DNA of 44,124 nucleotides from Paracoccaceae bacterium (GTDB lineage Bacteria > Pseudomonadota > Alphaproteobacteria > Rhodobacterales > Rhodobacteraceae). Every line of letters starts with the position of its first letter. Position 1 is the first letter of the stretch. The stretch covers positions 1-44,124 of the forward strand of contig JAPOVX010000354.1 in assembly GCA_026707935.1 (NCBI GenBank), read 5' to 3'. The notes under the pieces were generated by a model. It searched no databases. It had not been told where the DNA came from and was given only the letters and a program-made list of their open reading frames with translations. Below are positions 26,704 to 36,188 of the stretch, one piece after another. The position numbers and the translations under genes were made by a program.

Positions 26704-28178
26704 TCCGGGCACTCGCAGCCGTGGCCGGCGTGAGCCTGGCACTCACGGCCTGCTCGGTCTCGGAGCTGGCCGACCGGCGTTCCGATACACTGGCCGCGGA
26801 AGCGGAGCGATACCGGGGAGCGCTGGGTGCACAACAGCGGGGCGGGGTCGTCGAGGTGGAGCAACCTTTCTACGGCGGCAGGGCCTCGCCGATTCGGCCC
26901 GCCACCGCACATACGCCAGATCGCGGAAAACCGCTGCCCGAAGAACTCGAAGAACCCCTCGGCGTGGACATCCAGGCCAGTGTGGCGGGAATAGCGACGA
27001 TCCTGGAAATCCTGACCGGAGCCACTGAGCTCGACGTGGTGGTGCGGACACGGTATCCGACCTCATCGGGCGTGGTCGAGGTGCCGGTTTCCGGGACCAT
27101 GTCGCTGACCTACCGGGGCCCTCTCTCCGGCATTCTGGACCGGATCGGGAGCAAGTTCGATCTTGCGTGGTCGTTTGACGGAACGGCCATTCGCTTCGAC
27201 CGCATGATTAGCGTGACCCATGATGTTCCATTGCCCGCTACGGTCGGCACACTCGGCGTCGAACTCGCAGGCGTCACGACCAGTTCGGCCACGATCCGCG
27301 CCAGCCAGTCCCTGAGCGTGGATCCCTGGGCGGAAATCGGGAAAGCTCTGGACCAGGCCGTGGCTCCGCCCGCGACCGTCGCGGTCGCCAGGAACACCGG
27401 CAAGATCACCGTATTCGGGCCGCCCAGCGTCCAGCGCAGCGCCGCCCGCGTGATCGACCAGTATGCCGAAGTCTACAGCACCAGGATTGGCCTGGAGATC
27501 GCCACGTATTTCCTCGATGCCACCGAAACCGAAGACTGGGCGATCGGAACGTTCCTGCAAGGCGCCTTCGGAGACGGGAACTTCACGCTCGGACGCGGGC
27601 TGGTCGCCGCGGGCAGTGTCGGCAATATTGCGATCGTTGGCGGCCAGCTCGACGGCTCGGCCATCAACTTCCGGGCACTGGCAACTGACAAGGACGTGGT
27701 CGACTATCGCCTGTCAAACACGATCGGCCAGAATGGCATCGTGGCTCCGGTTTCGTTGCTGACCACCCAGAACTACGTCAGGGAGACGACACGGGAGGAC
27801 GAGCAGGATGGTTCCACGAAACTGACGATCAAGGTCGATACCATCGACACCGGGCTGTCGATTTTTGCCTTGCCGCGGCTGCTCCCCAGGTCCGGACAGA
27901 TCCAGCTCAGCCTCTGGATCCTCGAGGCGAGTCTCAACAGCCTCGATGTCTTCGGGGATGTCCAGCTGCCGAAAACCGACCAGCGCTCCCTCGAATACAC
28001 GGTTGTGCTAACGCCTGGCGAAACACTGGTGATCGGCGGGTACGAACAGGAAACGGTGCGCAAAGACCGAAGCGGCACCGGCGTTGCGGAATTCCTCGGC
28101 CTCGGCGGCACGGCCAAGGCCGAAGTCGCCCGCACATCGATGATCGTCCTGGTCCGCCCCACCATCATCGGGAGCTGA
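26700..28178 (+). CDS. pilN: PilN-family type IVb pilus secretin, lipoprotein
   Basis: 492 residues from GTG 26700, which overlaps the previous stop. A lipoprotein signal (AAVAGVSLALTACS) gives a lipid-modified Cys near residue 19. Periplasmic N domains follow (residues 85-290, for example ILTGATELDVVV, RNTGKITVFGPPSVQRSAARVI). The secretin domain (about 330-490) contains LPRLLPRSGQIQLSLWI, the glycine-rich TPGETLVIGGYEQE and the terminal MIVLVRPTII. It should form a large outer-membrane channel. Finding a secretin inside a Trb cluster is unusual, because TrbG/TrbH/TrbI normally supply the pore. Confidence 0.87.
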   Translation: MIRALAAVAGVSLALTACSVSELADRRSDTLAAEAERYRGALGAQQRGGVVEVEQPFYGGRASPIRPATAHTPDRGKPLPEELEEPLGVDIQASVAGIATILEILTGATELDVVVRTRYPTSSGVVEVPVSGTMSLTYRGPLSGILDRIGSKFDLAWSFDGTAIRFDRMISVTHDVPLPATVGTLGVELAGVTTSSATIRASQSLSVDPWAEIGKALDQAVAPPATVAVARNTGKITVFGPPSVQRSAARVIDQYAEVYSTRIGLEIATYFLDATETEDWAIGTFLQGAFGDGNFTLGRGLVAAGSVGNIAIVGGQLDGSAINFRALATDKDVVDYRLSNTIGQNGIVAPVSLLTTQNYVRETTREDEQDGSTKLTIKVDTIDTGLSIFALPRLLPRSGQIQLSLWILEASLNSLDVFGDVQLPKTDQRSLEYTVVLTPGETLVIGGYEQETVRKDRSGTGVAEFLGLGGTAKAEVARTSMIVLVRPTIIGS

Positions 28179-28179
28179 C

Positions 28180-30531
28180 ATGCTGGCACGGGCACGACAG
28201 ACGTTTTCGGACCTGCTGAACTGGGGGGCCGCCATCGCACCGGGCGTCGTCGTGTGCAAGGACGGATCGATGCTCGCGGCCTGGGAAGTCAGGGGGCGCG
28301 ACACGGAGAGCCTCGCGCCGGAAGAGAGGAAACACCACACCGACCGGATGTCGCAGGCCCTGACCGGGTTCGGCGACGGGTGTGCATTCTGGATCGATTT
28401 CAGGAGAAGGCCTGTCCGCGGTTACCTCGGGCACGAGGAGGAGTTCGATACCGAGGCCTTGAAGGTGCTGCAAATGGAACGCCGAAGCATGCTCGAGACG
28501 GGGGGCGCGCTGTTCGACAACGTCATCCACCTGTCATTTCAGTACGCGGCATCGAGCCGCAACCGGCCAGTCGGTGAGCAGGTCGACGCCTTCGAAGTTC
28601 AGTGCGCCACGGTCGAGGCCAGGTTCAGCGGCATCTACAGCCTGCGGCGCCTCCGCAGCCGGACGCAACCGCTGGCAAACGGCGGGTCGGGGCTGACGGA
28701 CGAGCTCGTCGGGCATCTCGCCACCAGCGTCACTGGCCGGTTCATGCAGCCACGGCGGCCGACAGGCCTGGAATGGTTCTACCTGGACGTCCTGATTTCA
28801 CCGAGCTGGAGGCAGGACGATCTCGACGACATATTTCGCATCAACGGCCGCTGGGCCGCGGTGGTCGCCGTCGACGGATACCCTCCCTATACCGAACCCG
28901 GCGCACTGGAAGTGCTGCAAGGTTTCGGATTCGACTATCAATGGACGAGCCGCTTCATCTGCCTCGGCCGTGCCCGTGGCCGGACAGAACTGCACCGACG
29001 CAGACGATTCTGGTCGCAGGGAAAACGGTCGCTCGCGGCCCAGGCACTGGCGGTCGGGGACGCACCCGTGGATACGCACGCGGCCGCGATGGAGGCAGAT
29101 ACCGAGCAAGGCCTGGCCGAGATCAACGCCGGTGACCTCTCCTACGGCGTGATGAACAGCACGGTGACGCTGTTCGGGGCGGAAGGCGCGCCGAAGGACG
29201 AGGTGATCGCCGCTGCCCGCAGAGTGACCGAATCCCTGCTGGAGCACGGATTCGAGGCCCGCGTGGAAACCGTCAATGCCCTGGAAGCATTCCTCGGGCG
29301 CCTGTCGGGCCACCCGCGCAATAATCCCCGCCGCCCGATTCTCTCGAGCGTCAACTTCGCCGACCTGATCCCGATGAGCACGATCTGGCAGGGCGATCCG
29401 ACGGTGAATTGCCAGGAATTTCCGAAAAACTCGCCGCCGCTCGTGGTGGGACGGGCCATCTCCGGAGAGCCGTATTTCTTCAACCTGCACTCGGAGGGTG
29501 TCGGCCACACGCTCGTGTTCGGGCCAACCGGAGCCGGCAAGTCGGTGCTCCTGGGACTCTTTGCGACCAGTTTCATGAAGTACCCGAATGCCCGCGTGGT
29601 GTTTTTCGACAAGAAACGATCGGTCCGTTACCTGACGGCGGCGCTGGGGGGAGCCTTCATCCCCCTCGGCCAGGACGGCCAGGCGCTGGCGCCGGTCAAC
29701 GGGCTGATCGCATGCGGCCGGGCGCACCTCGAGGACTGGCTGATCGCCATGGTCGAGGAGGCCGGGGAGATCCGCGCGCGCGCAATCCGCAAGGAAATCC
29801 GCGAAACGGTGCGGCTTCTTGAACCCGGACATACTCTCAAGGACGCATGCGCATTCGTGCAATCGGACGCGGTCAGGCAAGCGGTGGAGCCGTACGTGCA
29901 TGGCCATCACACCGGTATCTTCGATGCCCAGGACGACGCCATCCAACTATCCGACTGGACAGTGTTCGAAACCGAGGACCTGTTCTCAGCCGGGCCGGGA
30001 ATCGCGGTGCTGGCGCTCGATTACCTGTTCCGAATGGTCGAGCACGCACTCGACGGGAGGCCGACACTGATCATCCTGGACGAGGCCTGGGCGTTCCTGG
30101 GCCACGACCTGTTCGCCAGCCGCATCCGGAGCTGGCTCAAGGAATTGCGCAAGGCCAACGCTTCCGTGGTTCTTGCTACCCAATCGGTAGCGGACGCCAC
30201 CTCGAGTGAGATTACGCCGGCGCTGGTCGAGAACTGCCCGACCAGGATCTACCTGCCGAACCCGGCAGCCCGTACGCGGGCAAGCCGCGACCAGTACGGC
30301 AGCCTCGGAGCCACCGAGGAAATGATCGAGATCATCGCGGCGATGCACCCCAAGCAGCATTACTACGTGGTCAAGCCGGAGGGACGGCGGGTCGTGGACT
30401 TCCTGTTGGGACCGGCAGCCCTGAGACTGCTCGGCAGCACATCGATTGCGGACGCAACCGCGGCCGAAGCCGCCGTCACCAGGAACCCGGACTTCTGGAA
30501 AGACGACCTGGTCAGGAAACTCGCCGAATGA
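28180..30531 (+). CDS. trbE: TrbE/VirB4 ATPase
   Basis: 783 residues, normal length. The N-terminal CagE/VirB4 domain (residues 1-400) is followed by the ATPase with Walker A FGPTGAGKS (about residues 447-455), Walker B LIILDEAW (about 629-636) and a downstream Gln motif VVLATQSVADA. It is the main energy source of the secretion apparatus and contacts TrbD/VirB3 and the pilin. It begins one base after the secretin gene and overlaps trbJ by four bases (ATGA). All catalytic motifs are intact. Confidence 0.95.
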   Translation: MLARARQTFSDLLNWGAAIAPGVVVCKDGSMLAAWEVRGRDTESLAPEERKHHTDRMSQALTGFGDGCAFWIDFRRRPVRGYLGHEEEFDTEALKVLQMERRSMLETGGALFDNVIHLSFQYAASSRNRPVGEQVDAFEVQCATVEARFSGIYSLRRLRSRTQPLANGGSGLTDELVGHLATSVTGRFMQPRRPTGLEWFYLDVLISPSWRQDDLDDIFRINGRWAAVVAVDGYPPYTEPGALEVLQGFGFDYQWTSRFICLGRARGRTELHRRRRFWSQGKRSLAAQALAVGDAPVDTHAAAMEADTEQGLAEINAGDLSYGVMNSTVTLFGAEGAPKDEVIAAARRVTESLLEHGFEARVETVNALEAFLGRLSGHPRNNPRRPILSSVNFADLIPMSTIWQGDPTVNCQEFPKNSPPLVVGRAISGEPYFFNLHSEGVGHTLVFGPTGAGKSVLLGLFATSFMKYPNARVVFFDKKRSVRYLTAALGGAFIPLGQDGQALAPVNGLIACGRAHLEDWLIAMVEEAGEIRARAIRKEIRETVRLLEPGHTLKDACAFVQSDAVRQAVEPYVHGHHTGIFDAQDDAIQLSDWTVFETEDLFSAGPGIAVLALDYLFRMVEHALDGRPTLIILDEAWAFLGHDLFASRIRSWLKELRKANASVVLATQSVADATSSEITPALVENCPTRIYLPNPAARTRASRDQYGSLGATEEMIEIIAAMHPKQHYYVVKPEGRRVVDFLLGPAALRLLGSTSIADATAAEAAVTRNPDFWKDDLVRKLAE

Positions 30532-31355
30532 TCACCTTCCCCCACCCCGGGATCTTCAAGGCTGTCGTTGTTCTCGTGGCTGGCGCCATCGCCGCATCGT
30601 CATGGACGGCATCCCGGGCGGGAGGCCTGGCCGGCGTCGCAACGGAATGGACCCAACTCGCCAACAATGCCGAGCTCGCGAATCTGACTTCGTTGGAAGC
30701 ATCGCACCTGTCGGTCTCCAGCGAAACGCTTGCTTCCGAGGTCGAGCAACTCCAGACCCAGATTCTCGCTTACCGGAACATGGTGCAAAACACGGAGAGG
30801 CTGCCCGGAAGTTTCCACCGGCAAAGCCTGGAACCCGTGCTTGACCTCCGCCGGCTGTACATCCAGGCAGGCGCCCTGGCCGGATCCGGACAGCAGCTTG
30901 ACATGTTTCTCCGCTCCGGATTGATCCAGGATCCGCTTTTCGAGCAGGACGCCTACTCGAGGAACAACTACGCTGACCGCTACACGGACTGGCAGGACCG
31001 TTGGTCATCCACCCTGACGGCCAACCTGCAGCAATCAGGCATGACAATCGACGACGTTGAGACGGAGGCCCGGCTTCTCGATGCACTTGGCGTCCGCGCC
31101 GATCAGGTGAACGGCAATCTCCAGGCCCTGGAGGTCGCAAACGAGATCGCGGGCAGTCTCGCGCGACAAGTGCTGGACTTGCGTGCGCTGACGGCTTCAC
31201 AGGCCGAGACCACCGCAATTGCCTGGTCACGGGTTCTCGCCGAACAGGATGTCAAACGCGCCATCGACCGCCGCTTTCACGAAACGCTCGAAGTCAACCA
31301 GCAACGAATCAGCCCGGGAACGGGAATGCACGAACTGTTGGGGATCGGACAATGA
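30528..31355 (+). CDS. trbJ: TrbJ/VirB5-like pilus-tip protein
   Basis: 275 residues. A signal segment (VVVLVAGAIAASSWTASRAGG) precedes an almost all-helical mature protein with the TrbJ hallmarks TEWTQLANNAELA, EVEQLQTQILAYRNMVQNTE and DVETEARLLDALG. TrbJ/VirB5 proteins sit at the pilus tip or in the periplasm and assist host or recipient contact. The gene overlaps trbE at its start and trbL at its end by four bases each, so the block is translationally coupled. Confidence 0.88.
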   Translation: MITFPHPGIFKAVVVLVAGAIAASSWTASRAGGLAGVATEWTQLANNAELANLTSLEASHLSVSSETLASEVEQLQTQILAYRNMVQNTERLPGSFHRQSLEPVLDLRRLYIQAGALAGSGQQLDMFLRSGLIQDPLFEQDAYSRNNYADRYTDWQDRWSSTLTANLQQSGMTIDDVETEARLLDALGVRADQVNGNLQALEVANEIAGSLARQVLDLRALTASQAETTAIAWSRVLAEQDVKRAIDRRFHETLEVNQQRISPGTGMHELLGIGQ

Positions 31356-32515
31356 ACAGGCACTCGCACCGGCTCATGGCATGCTGGATTCTGCCTGGGA
31401 TTCTCTGCCCCCGCATCGCCAGGGCACAGGATGCACCTGGCGAACTCGACCAGATGGTCCGCACGATGGAGCGCATCTCACAGGGCATGACGAGCGGCAT
31501 TGTCGATGTCGCCGTGACCTTGCTGTACACGATGGCCGCCATCGAGTTTGCGTGGACCTTCGGCAAAGGCACCCTGCAGGGCGAGGCGATGGCCGCACTC
31601 CTCGGCAAGCTGATCGTGCGACTGGTCGTGGTCGGTGTTTTCCTCGTCTGTTTGCAATACGGCGCAGATCTCGTGCAGATCGCAATCGACAGCGCATTGG
31701 CGGTGGCCGGCGTGGGAGGCGTCACAGCCGAGCCATCGCCATCCCGGGTCCTGGCGCAAGCCCTCGACATGGTCGGCCAGCTACTGGGGGAACTCTCGGT
31801 TCTCAGCCCGGGTTATTCGATCGGACTGGTGCTTGTCGGCCTCGCGGTGGTGATCACGGCGGCAGCAATGGCGGCGATGATCATTCTCGTCTACGCCGAG
31901 CTCTACCTGATGGCGGTGGCCGGTCTCCTCGGTCTCGGATTCGGCGGCCTCGAATCGACGCGCGACATTGCCATCAACTATATCCGGATGCTGGTCGGAA
32001 AAGCATTCAAACTCCTCACCCTGCTGATCGTCAACGGGATGGTGATGGCGACGCTCGAGACGGCTTTCCAGCTCGCGGACCCCGACCTGTTCACGGCACT
32101 GCAGTTGCTGATCGTCCAGGTCGTGGGACTGGTGCTGCTCCTGCAACTGCCCTCGGCCGTCGAGGGCCTTTTCGGAGGTGGCGCCAATGCCGCCGCATCG
32201 ATTGCCGGCAGATTCGGCGCGGCCATGACCGGGCGGACACTGATGACGGCCGGAATGACCGCGGGAGGGGCTGCCTACGGCGGCGTTCGTGGCGGCGTCA
32301 TCGCCGGCCGCCGCGCTGCATCTGAAGACCCCTTGGTCTCAGCCATGAACGCCGGCACGAGTGGCGTCGGAAAGGCGATTCAGAAAGCCGCCCCTGTTCT
32401 CAAGGGAAGTGCTGTCGGCGCGGCTGGAGGCGCGGTGTCCGGCCTCTCTGGCGACGGGCCACATCGCCAGGCAGCGCGTGACGTGCTCAACTACCTGAAC
32501 CGGGATCGGAAGTAG
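31352..32515 (+). CDS. trbL: TrbL/VirB6 polytopic inner-membrane protein
   Basis: 387 residues with at least five hydrophobic segments: about residues 50-65, 83-105, 148-180 (YSIGLVLVGLAVVITAAAMA), 182-205 and 235-265. There is an N-terminal cleavable signal and a long Gly/Ala-rich tail (GGGANAAASIAGRFGAAMTG). GLGFGGLESTRDIAINYIRM is a good TrbL/VirB6 match. The protein forms the inner-membrane channel. It overlaps trbJ by four bases and is three bases before trbF. Confidence 0.9.
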   Translation: MNRHSHRLMACWILPGILCPRIARAQDAPGELDQMVRTMERISQGMTSGIVDVAVTLLYTMAAIEFAWTFGKGTLQGEAMAALLGKLIVRLVVVGVFLVCLQYGADLVQIAIDSALAVAGVGGVTAEPSPSRVLAQALDMVGQLLGELSVLSPGYSIGLVLVGLAVVITAAAMAAMIILVYAELYLMAVAGLLGLGFGGLESTRDIAINYIRMLVGKAFKLLTLLIVNGMVMATLETAFQLADPDLFTALQLLIVQVVGLVLLLQLPSAVEGLFGGGANAAASIAGRFGAAMTGRTLMTAGMTAGGAAYGGVRGGVIAGRRAASEDPLVSAMNAGTSGVGKAIQKAAPVLKGSAVGAAGGAVSGLSGDGPHRQAARDVLNYLNRDRK

Positions 32516-32518
32516 CCC

Positions 32519-33214
32519 GTGAGCACCGATACGCATAAAACCGGCAAGGCCGCCAATCCCTATATCGTGGCCCAACGCGAATGGGACGAACGGTTCGCCT
32601 TCCATGCGGCGGCTGCCCAAAGGTTCTTCTGGATGGGTCTGGCCGGGCTTCTTGTCGGCGTTGTCGGTCTCGGTTTCGGCATCTGGGCCACGAGCCAGAG
32701 CGAATACGTGCCTTACCTGGTCAGTGTGGATGACCTCGGGCGAGCTGAAGCGTTGCCGCAACCGGCCACGATCGAAGAATGGCCGGCCAGCGTGATCAAG
32801 CGTGAACTGCAGACTTTCGTTGAGCGCGCGAGGTCAATCCCGGCGGACCGCGCCGTCCTGGAGCGCAACCTCCACCGCCTTTACCGGTTCATGCCCACCA
32901 CCAGCCCGGCGTATCACCGCCTCACCGAGGCATATGAAGCCGCCGAGACCAACCCGATTGCACGCTGGGACCGCGAAACCGTGGGCATCACTGTGACATC
33001 GGTCACTTTTGCCGGCGGATCAAGCTGGCGGGTCGAGTGGGACGAACGGGTGAGCACGCGCGAGACCGGCGAGATCCTGACCGAGGAACGCTATATCGCG
33101 GTGCTCGTCCTCGGGCCGCAGGCAAGCGTTGGCCGCGAAGAGCTCGAGATCAACCCCCTGGGGCTGATGATCGAGAACATCGATATTCAAAAGGTCAGAA
33201 CCGATGATGGGTAA
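32519..33214 (+). CDS. trbF: TrbF/VirB8 bitopic inner-membrane protein
   Basis: 231 residues from GTG 32519. A short cytoplasmic tail (NPYIVAQREWDERF, a TrbF marker) is followed by one membrane span (FFWMGLAGLLVGVVGLGFGI) and a periplasmic NTF2-like VirB8 domain (VPYLVSVDDLG, WRVEWDERVSTRETGEI). The family organises the assembly of the channel at the inner membrane. The end overlaps trbI by 11 bases. Length and motifs are normal. Confidence 0.92.
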   Translation: MSTDTHKTGKAANPYIVAQREWDERFAFHAAAAQRFFWMGLAGLLVGVVGLGFGIWATSQSEYVPYLVSVDDLGRAEALPQPATIEEWPASVIKRELQTFVERARSIPADRAVLERNLHRLYRFMPTTSPAYHRLTEAYEAAETNPIARWDRETVGITVTSVTFAGGSSWRVEWDERVSTRETGEILTEERYIAVLVLGPQASVGREELEINPLGLMIENIDIQKVRTDDG

Positions 33215-34286
33215 GCTCGGCGACGTCGATCGAATAGGTCTCTCAAAGACGGTCGTCGCTGCCATGGTCGTCGTGGCCGCAGTGTTTCTGGGCTGGTGGG
33301 CCTGGAAGGGTCTGCCCGGAGACCAGGCCGGGCGTATGCAAGGAAGCGATATCGGGACCTCGACGAATCAGGAAACCGCCAAGGCAATCAGTGAAACCGG
33401 CGACAAGCTCATCGGGCAGAACCAGGACAACGGCCAGCCCGGACAAGAACAGGGCCAGGAAGTAACAAAGACTGTGGAAGATCCCGAAGCAGCGCGCGAG
33501 TTGGAGGAAGTACGCCGGCGACTCGAAGAGGAACGACAACAGCTGGCAGAGCTTGCCCGGCAGGCGGAATACGCACCGCTCGGACAAAGCCTCCATGCAT
33601 TGACGACCGCAAGTCCGGACACCGCCGCCGCCGCAACAGGAGAATCCGCTGTTCCCTTGCGTGGCAACGGCGTGCCCTACCCTACCCTTCCAGACGCTCA
33701 CGAACCGGACGAAACGCCGACGAAGGAAGAGATTCTGTTGGCTGGCACGGTGATTCCCGTGTCATTGATCACGACGATCGACTCCGGACTCCCACGACTG
33801 GCCCGTGCGCAGGTAACGGCCCCTGTCAGGGACAGCGCGTCCGGAACCCGCGTACTGATTCCGCCAGGGTCCCTGCTCATCGGCACCTACAGCGACAACG
33901 CGAACGTGCACGCCGAGAGGCTGTTCGTGTACTGGCGTTCCCTCCAGAGACCAGACGGAAGCACAGTGCAACTGGCCGACGCGCCTGCTGCCGATCCAAG
34001 TGGCATCGCCGGTATCGAAGGTCAGAGAAAGTCGCGGTTCTGGAGAACCCTCGGCGCCGCGTTCGCAATCAATCTGGTCACCAGCCTGTCGACCGGGGAA
34101 GACTCCAGCGAAAACCGATTGGCAAAGGCGCTCAACCGTGCCGCTGGCGAAACCGCTCAAACCGTGACCGAACGCATGCTTGAGCGGGACTTGAATGCAT
34201 CGCCAACGTTTCGAATCCCGGCTGGCACCCGGATGAATGTTGTGTTGGAACAGGACCTGTGGTTAGCGCCATACAAAGCCGGATGA
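33204..34286 (+). CDS. trbI: TrbI/VirB10 core-complex protein
   Basis: 360 residues. One N-terminal membrane span (VVAAMVVVAAVFLGWWAW), a charged coiled-coil linker (residues 95-125, LEEVRRRLEEERQQLAEL) and a C-terminal TrbI domain: LLAGTVIPVSLITTIDSGLP, TRVLIPPGSLLIGTYSD, RLFVYWRSLQRPDG and IPAGTRMNVVLEQDL. VirB10/TrbI spans both membranes and couples ATPase energy to the outer pore. The ending overlaps the lysozyme gene start (ATGA). Confidence 0.93.
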   Translation: MMGKLGDVDRIGLSKTVVAAMVVVAAVFLGWWAWKGLPGDQAGRMQGSDIGTSTNQETAKAISETGDKLIGQNQDNGQPGQEQGQEVTKTVEDPEAARELEEVRRRLEEERQQLAELARQAEYAPLGQSLHALTTASPDTAAAATGESAVPLRGNGVPYPTLPDAHEPDETPTKEEILLAGTVIPVSLITTIDSGLPRLARAQVTAPVRDSASGTRVLIPPGSLLIGTYSDNANVHAERLFVYWRSLQRPDGSTVQLADAPAADPSGIAGIEGQRKSRFWRTLGAAFAINLVTSLSTGEDSSENRLAKALNRAAGETAQTVTERMLERDLNASPTFRIPAGTRMNVVLEQDLWLAPYKAG

Positions 34287-35002
34287 GATGGCGGGACCTG
34301 ATTGGCGCCACCCTAATGGCCGTTGGGATGGCACCGTTTAACGCGGCGGCCGAACTGCCTTCGAAAGCGGCATTACTGGATTTCATCGCGCGGTACGAAG
34401 CGCCGGGCGGATACGACCAGGCCCACGCAGCCGTGCCGGAAACACCTCCGCGACCACTGACTGCAATGAGCATCCGGGAGGTCCTGGCCTGGCAGAAGCA
34501 TATCCGGCCGAGAGCAGTATCGACGGCGGCCGGCCGTTACCAGATCATCCGCGACACTCTGACAAGGCTCGTCAAGACATACCGGATCGATCCTGAGCAG
34601 CGGTTCGACCCGGCAATGCAGGACCGCCTGGGACAACTGCTCCTGGATGAATGCGGATACGGCATTCACCAGAAATACGCATTCGCGAACTGCTTGGCCC
34701 GAACCTGGGCGGCCCTGCCCCTCGTCAGCGGACCATTCGCGGGCCGTTCCGCATGGCACGGGACTGCTGGCAATCGCGCCCTGGTTTCACGGGCGGACTT
34801 CCTCGCGTTTCTCGAAGGTGACGATCGGAAATCGCAAAATTCTGGCATGTCACTCGTGGCTGTGGACTTGCCGCGAGCAACCATCCGGTATCGCGCGGTG
34901 CGGGGTGCAATCGAAAGAAAAGTCGTGGAGGCGCACCAGAATGACACGCTTGGCGAGTCGGTCATCGTCAGGTTCGCGGTGGATCCCTACCGCACTGAAT
35001 GA
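34283..35002 (+). CDS. Lysozyme-like peptidoglycan hydrolase (VirB1 role)
   Basis: 239 residues from ATG 34283, overlapping the trbI stop; an in-frame GTG at 34259 is less likely. A signal peptide (ATLMAVGMAPFNAAAE) is followed by a domain like phage lysozymes or transglycosylases: FIARYEAPGGYD with the probable catalytic Glu, VSTAAGRYQIIRDTL and DPAMQDRLGQLLLDECG. It should open the cell wall for the secretion complex, as VirB1 does. It overlaps the traB start by 62 bases. Confidence 0.78.
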   Translation: MRWRDLIGATLMAVGMAPFNAAAELPSKAALLDFIARYEAPGGYDQAHAAVPETPPRPLTAMSIREVLAWQKHIRPRAVSTAAGRYQIIRDTLTRLVKTYRIDPEQRFDPAMQDRLGQLLLDECGYGIHQKYAFANCLARTWAALPLVSGPFAGRSAWHGTAGNRALVSRADFLAFLEGDDRKSQNSGMSLVAVDLPRATIRYRAVRGAIERKVVEAHQNDTLGESVIVRFAVDPYRTE

Positions 35003-36089
35003 CGGCATCGCGGCCGGGCTCGGCTTCGGATTGGCCGCCCTTGGGTGTTACGCGGAAGGAGTGCCACTTTGCCTGGCCCTGGCAGGTTTCGTGCCGATCG
35101 CATTGTCCAAACGGTCAATGCAGCGGTTTGCGATCGCCCTCGGGTGGCACGCGGCCCCTGCCCTTCCCGCGGCCGTAGGCATCTGGAACCTTGGCGAGGG
35201 CAGCTGTGGCCCGGGAATTCTCGTTTTGGGCGGGTGGCTCGCAACGGCGGCAGTGTTCGCCCTGCTCAACACGGGCGTGGCCGTGGCAATCTCTCTGTTG
35301 TTACCCTGGCATATCGGTTCCGTGGTTCTGGCGGCCGGAGACTTTTGGCCCGGCACAGGGTTCGGCGGCATCGCGCTGACGATCCTGACTCTGGGCGGCC
35401 TGAGCGCAGCAACGACGTTCCGGTCACAAGCTCTTGTCACCGCCATTGCCGCCAGTCTCGCGGCCACAGCCTGGGCCAGCTACTCCCCTGCTCCGCCAAG
35501 CGGCTTTGAGGAGATGACTGTCACGCCACCACCTGCCCTGACAACGGCAAAGCGGGATCGCGCATTGATGAAGGAACTTCGCGCCCGTAGCGGAGATGTC
35601 CTGATCATGGGAGAAAATGTCATCGATCGACGTGAGCCGGGGGCGCTGGAGAGGTGGTGCAACTACGCCGAACGTCATGATGTTCTGCTTTACGCTGGCG
35701 TTCTGGAACGAAACGAGCGATCTGCCATCCATGAATTCAATCCGGAGCACTGTGCTCCGGCGCCAGTTTATGAACGGCGTTTCGGCCTGCCGGGGATCCC
35801 TGGAGGCTGGGGGGTGGGCGCCGGTGAGATCAGGCGTACTTCTTGGGACGGGCGACCAATCCACTGGCTGATCTGCTTCGAGACGTTTGCGCCAGTGGCA
35901 TGGATCATGTCGGCAGTGTCACCCGGAGCCATCGTGGTGGTCGTGGCTAATGACAATTGGACACGGCCAGTTCCGGTGGAAATCTTGCGCAGGAAAGTTG
36001 TGCATTCAATGGCAAGGTTGTGGAACAGTGCGACAGTTTTTGCTGCCGCCGGGCAGTCAGTTGGAATTGGCCATCCCGGAGACCCATGA
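34941..36089 (+). CDS. traB: TraB-like membrane protein with nitrilase/Lnt-type domain
   Basis: 382 residues from ATG 34941 with GGAG upstream. The N-terminal 180 residues contain several hydrophobic segments (GFGLAALGCYAEGVPLCLAL, AVFALLNTGVAVAISLLLPW, ALTILTLGGLSAA). The C-terminal half resembles the carbon-nitrogen hydrolase fold of apolipoprotein N-acyltransferases: VLIMGENVIDRREP (Glu) and WLICFETFAPVAW (Cys). The usual Lys position seems to be Arg in YERRFGLPG, so activity is uncertain. TraB of Ti plasmids has this layout and promotes conjugation. It is the last gene of the plus arm. Confidence 0.8.
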   Translation: MTRLASRSSSGSRWIPTALNDGIAAGLGFGLAALGCYAEGVPLCLALAGFVPIALSKRSMQRFAIALGWHAAPALPAAVGIWNLGEGSCGPGILVLGGWLATAAVFALLNTGVAVAISLLLPWHIGSVVLAAGDFWPGTGFGGIALTILTLGGLSAATTFRSQALVTAIAASLAATAWASYSPAPPSGFEEMTVTPPPALTTAKRDRALMKELRARSGDVLIMGENVIDRREPGALERWCNYAERHDVLLYAGVLERNERSAIHEFNPEHCAPAPVYERRFGLPGIPGGWGVGAGEIRRTSWDGRPIHWLICFETFAPVAWIMSAVSPGAIVVVVANDNWTRPVPVEILRRKVVHSMARLWNSATVFAAAGQSVGIGHPGDP

Positions 36090-36140
36090 AGGTGACGGGA
36101 ATGTGCGCCGGCCAGGCAACCGCCATGGCCCATTCCTCAC

Positions 36141-36188
36141 CGAAGTAGTTTCTACTTCGCGGGTCAGAAGTCCCGCGAAAACGCGGGA
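36141..36188 (+). promoter_or_regulatory. Three overlapping hairpins after traB
   Basis: Within 48 bases lie three perfect stems that share arms: CGAAGTAG/CTACTTCG (36141-36159, 3-base loop), TTCGCGGG/CCCGCGAA (36156-36179) and TCCCGCG/CGCGGGA (36171-36188, AAAA loop). Neighbouring stems exclude each other, as in attenuators, but no T-run follows. It may be a terminator of the secretion operon, an attenuator-like switch or a small palindromic repeat element. Confidence 0.5.

Noticed and set aside
28798..29946. A minus-strand open frame of about 380 codons inside trbE
   Set aside because: The plus strand encodes an intact VirB4 ATPase; the opposite frame reflects high GC and codon bias.
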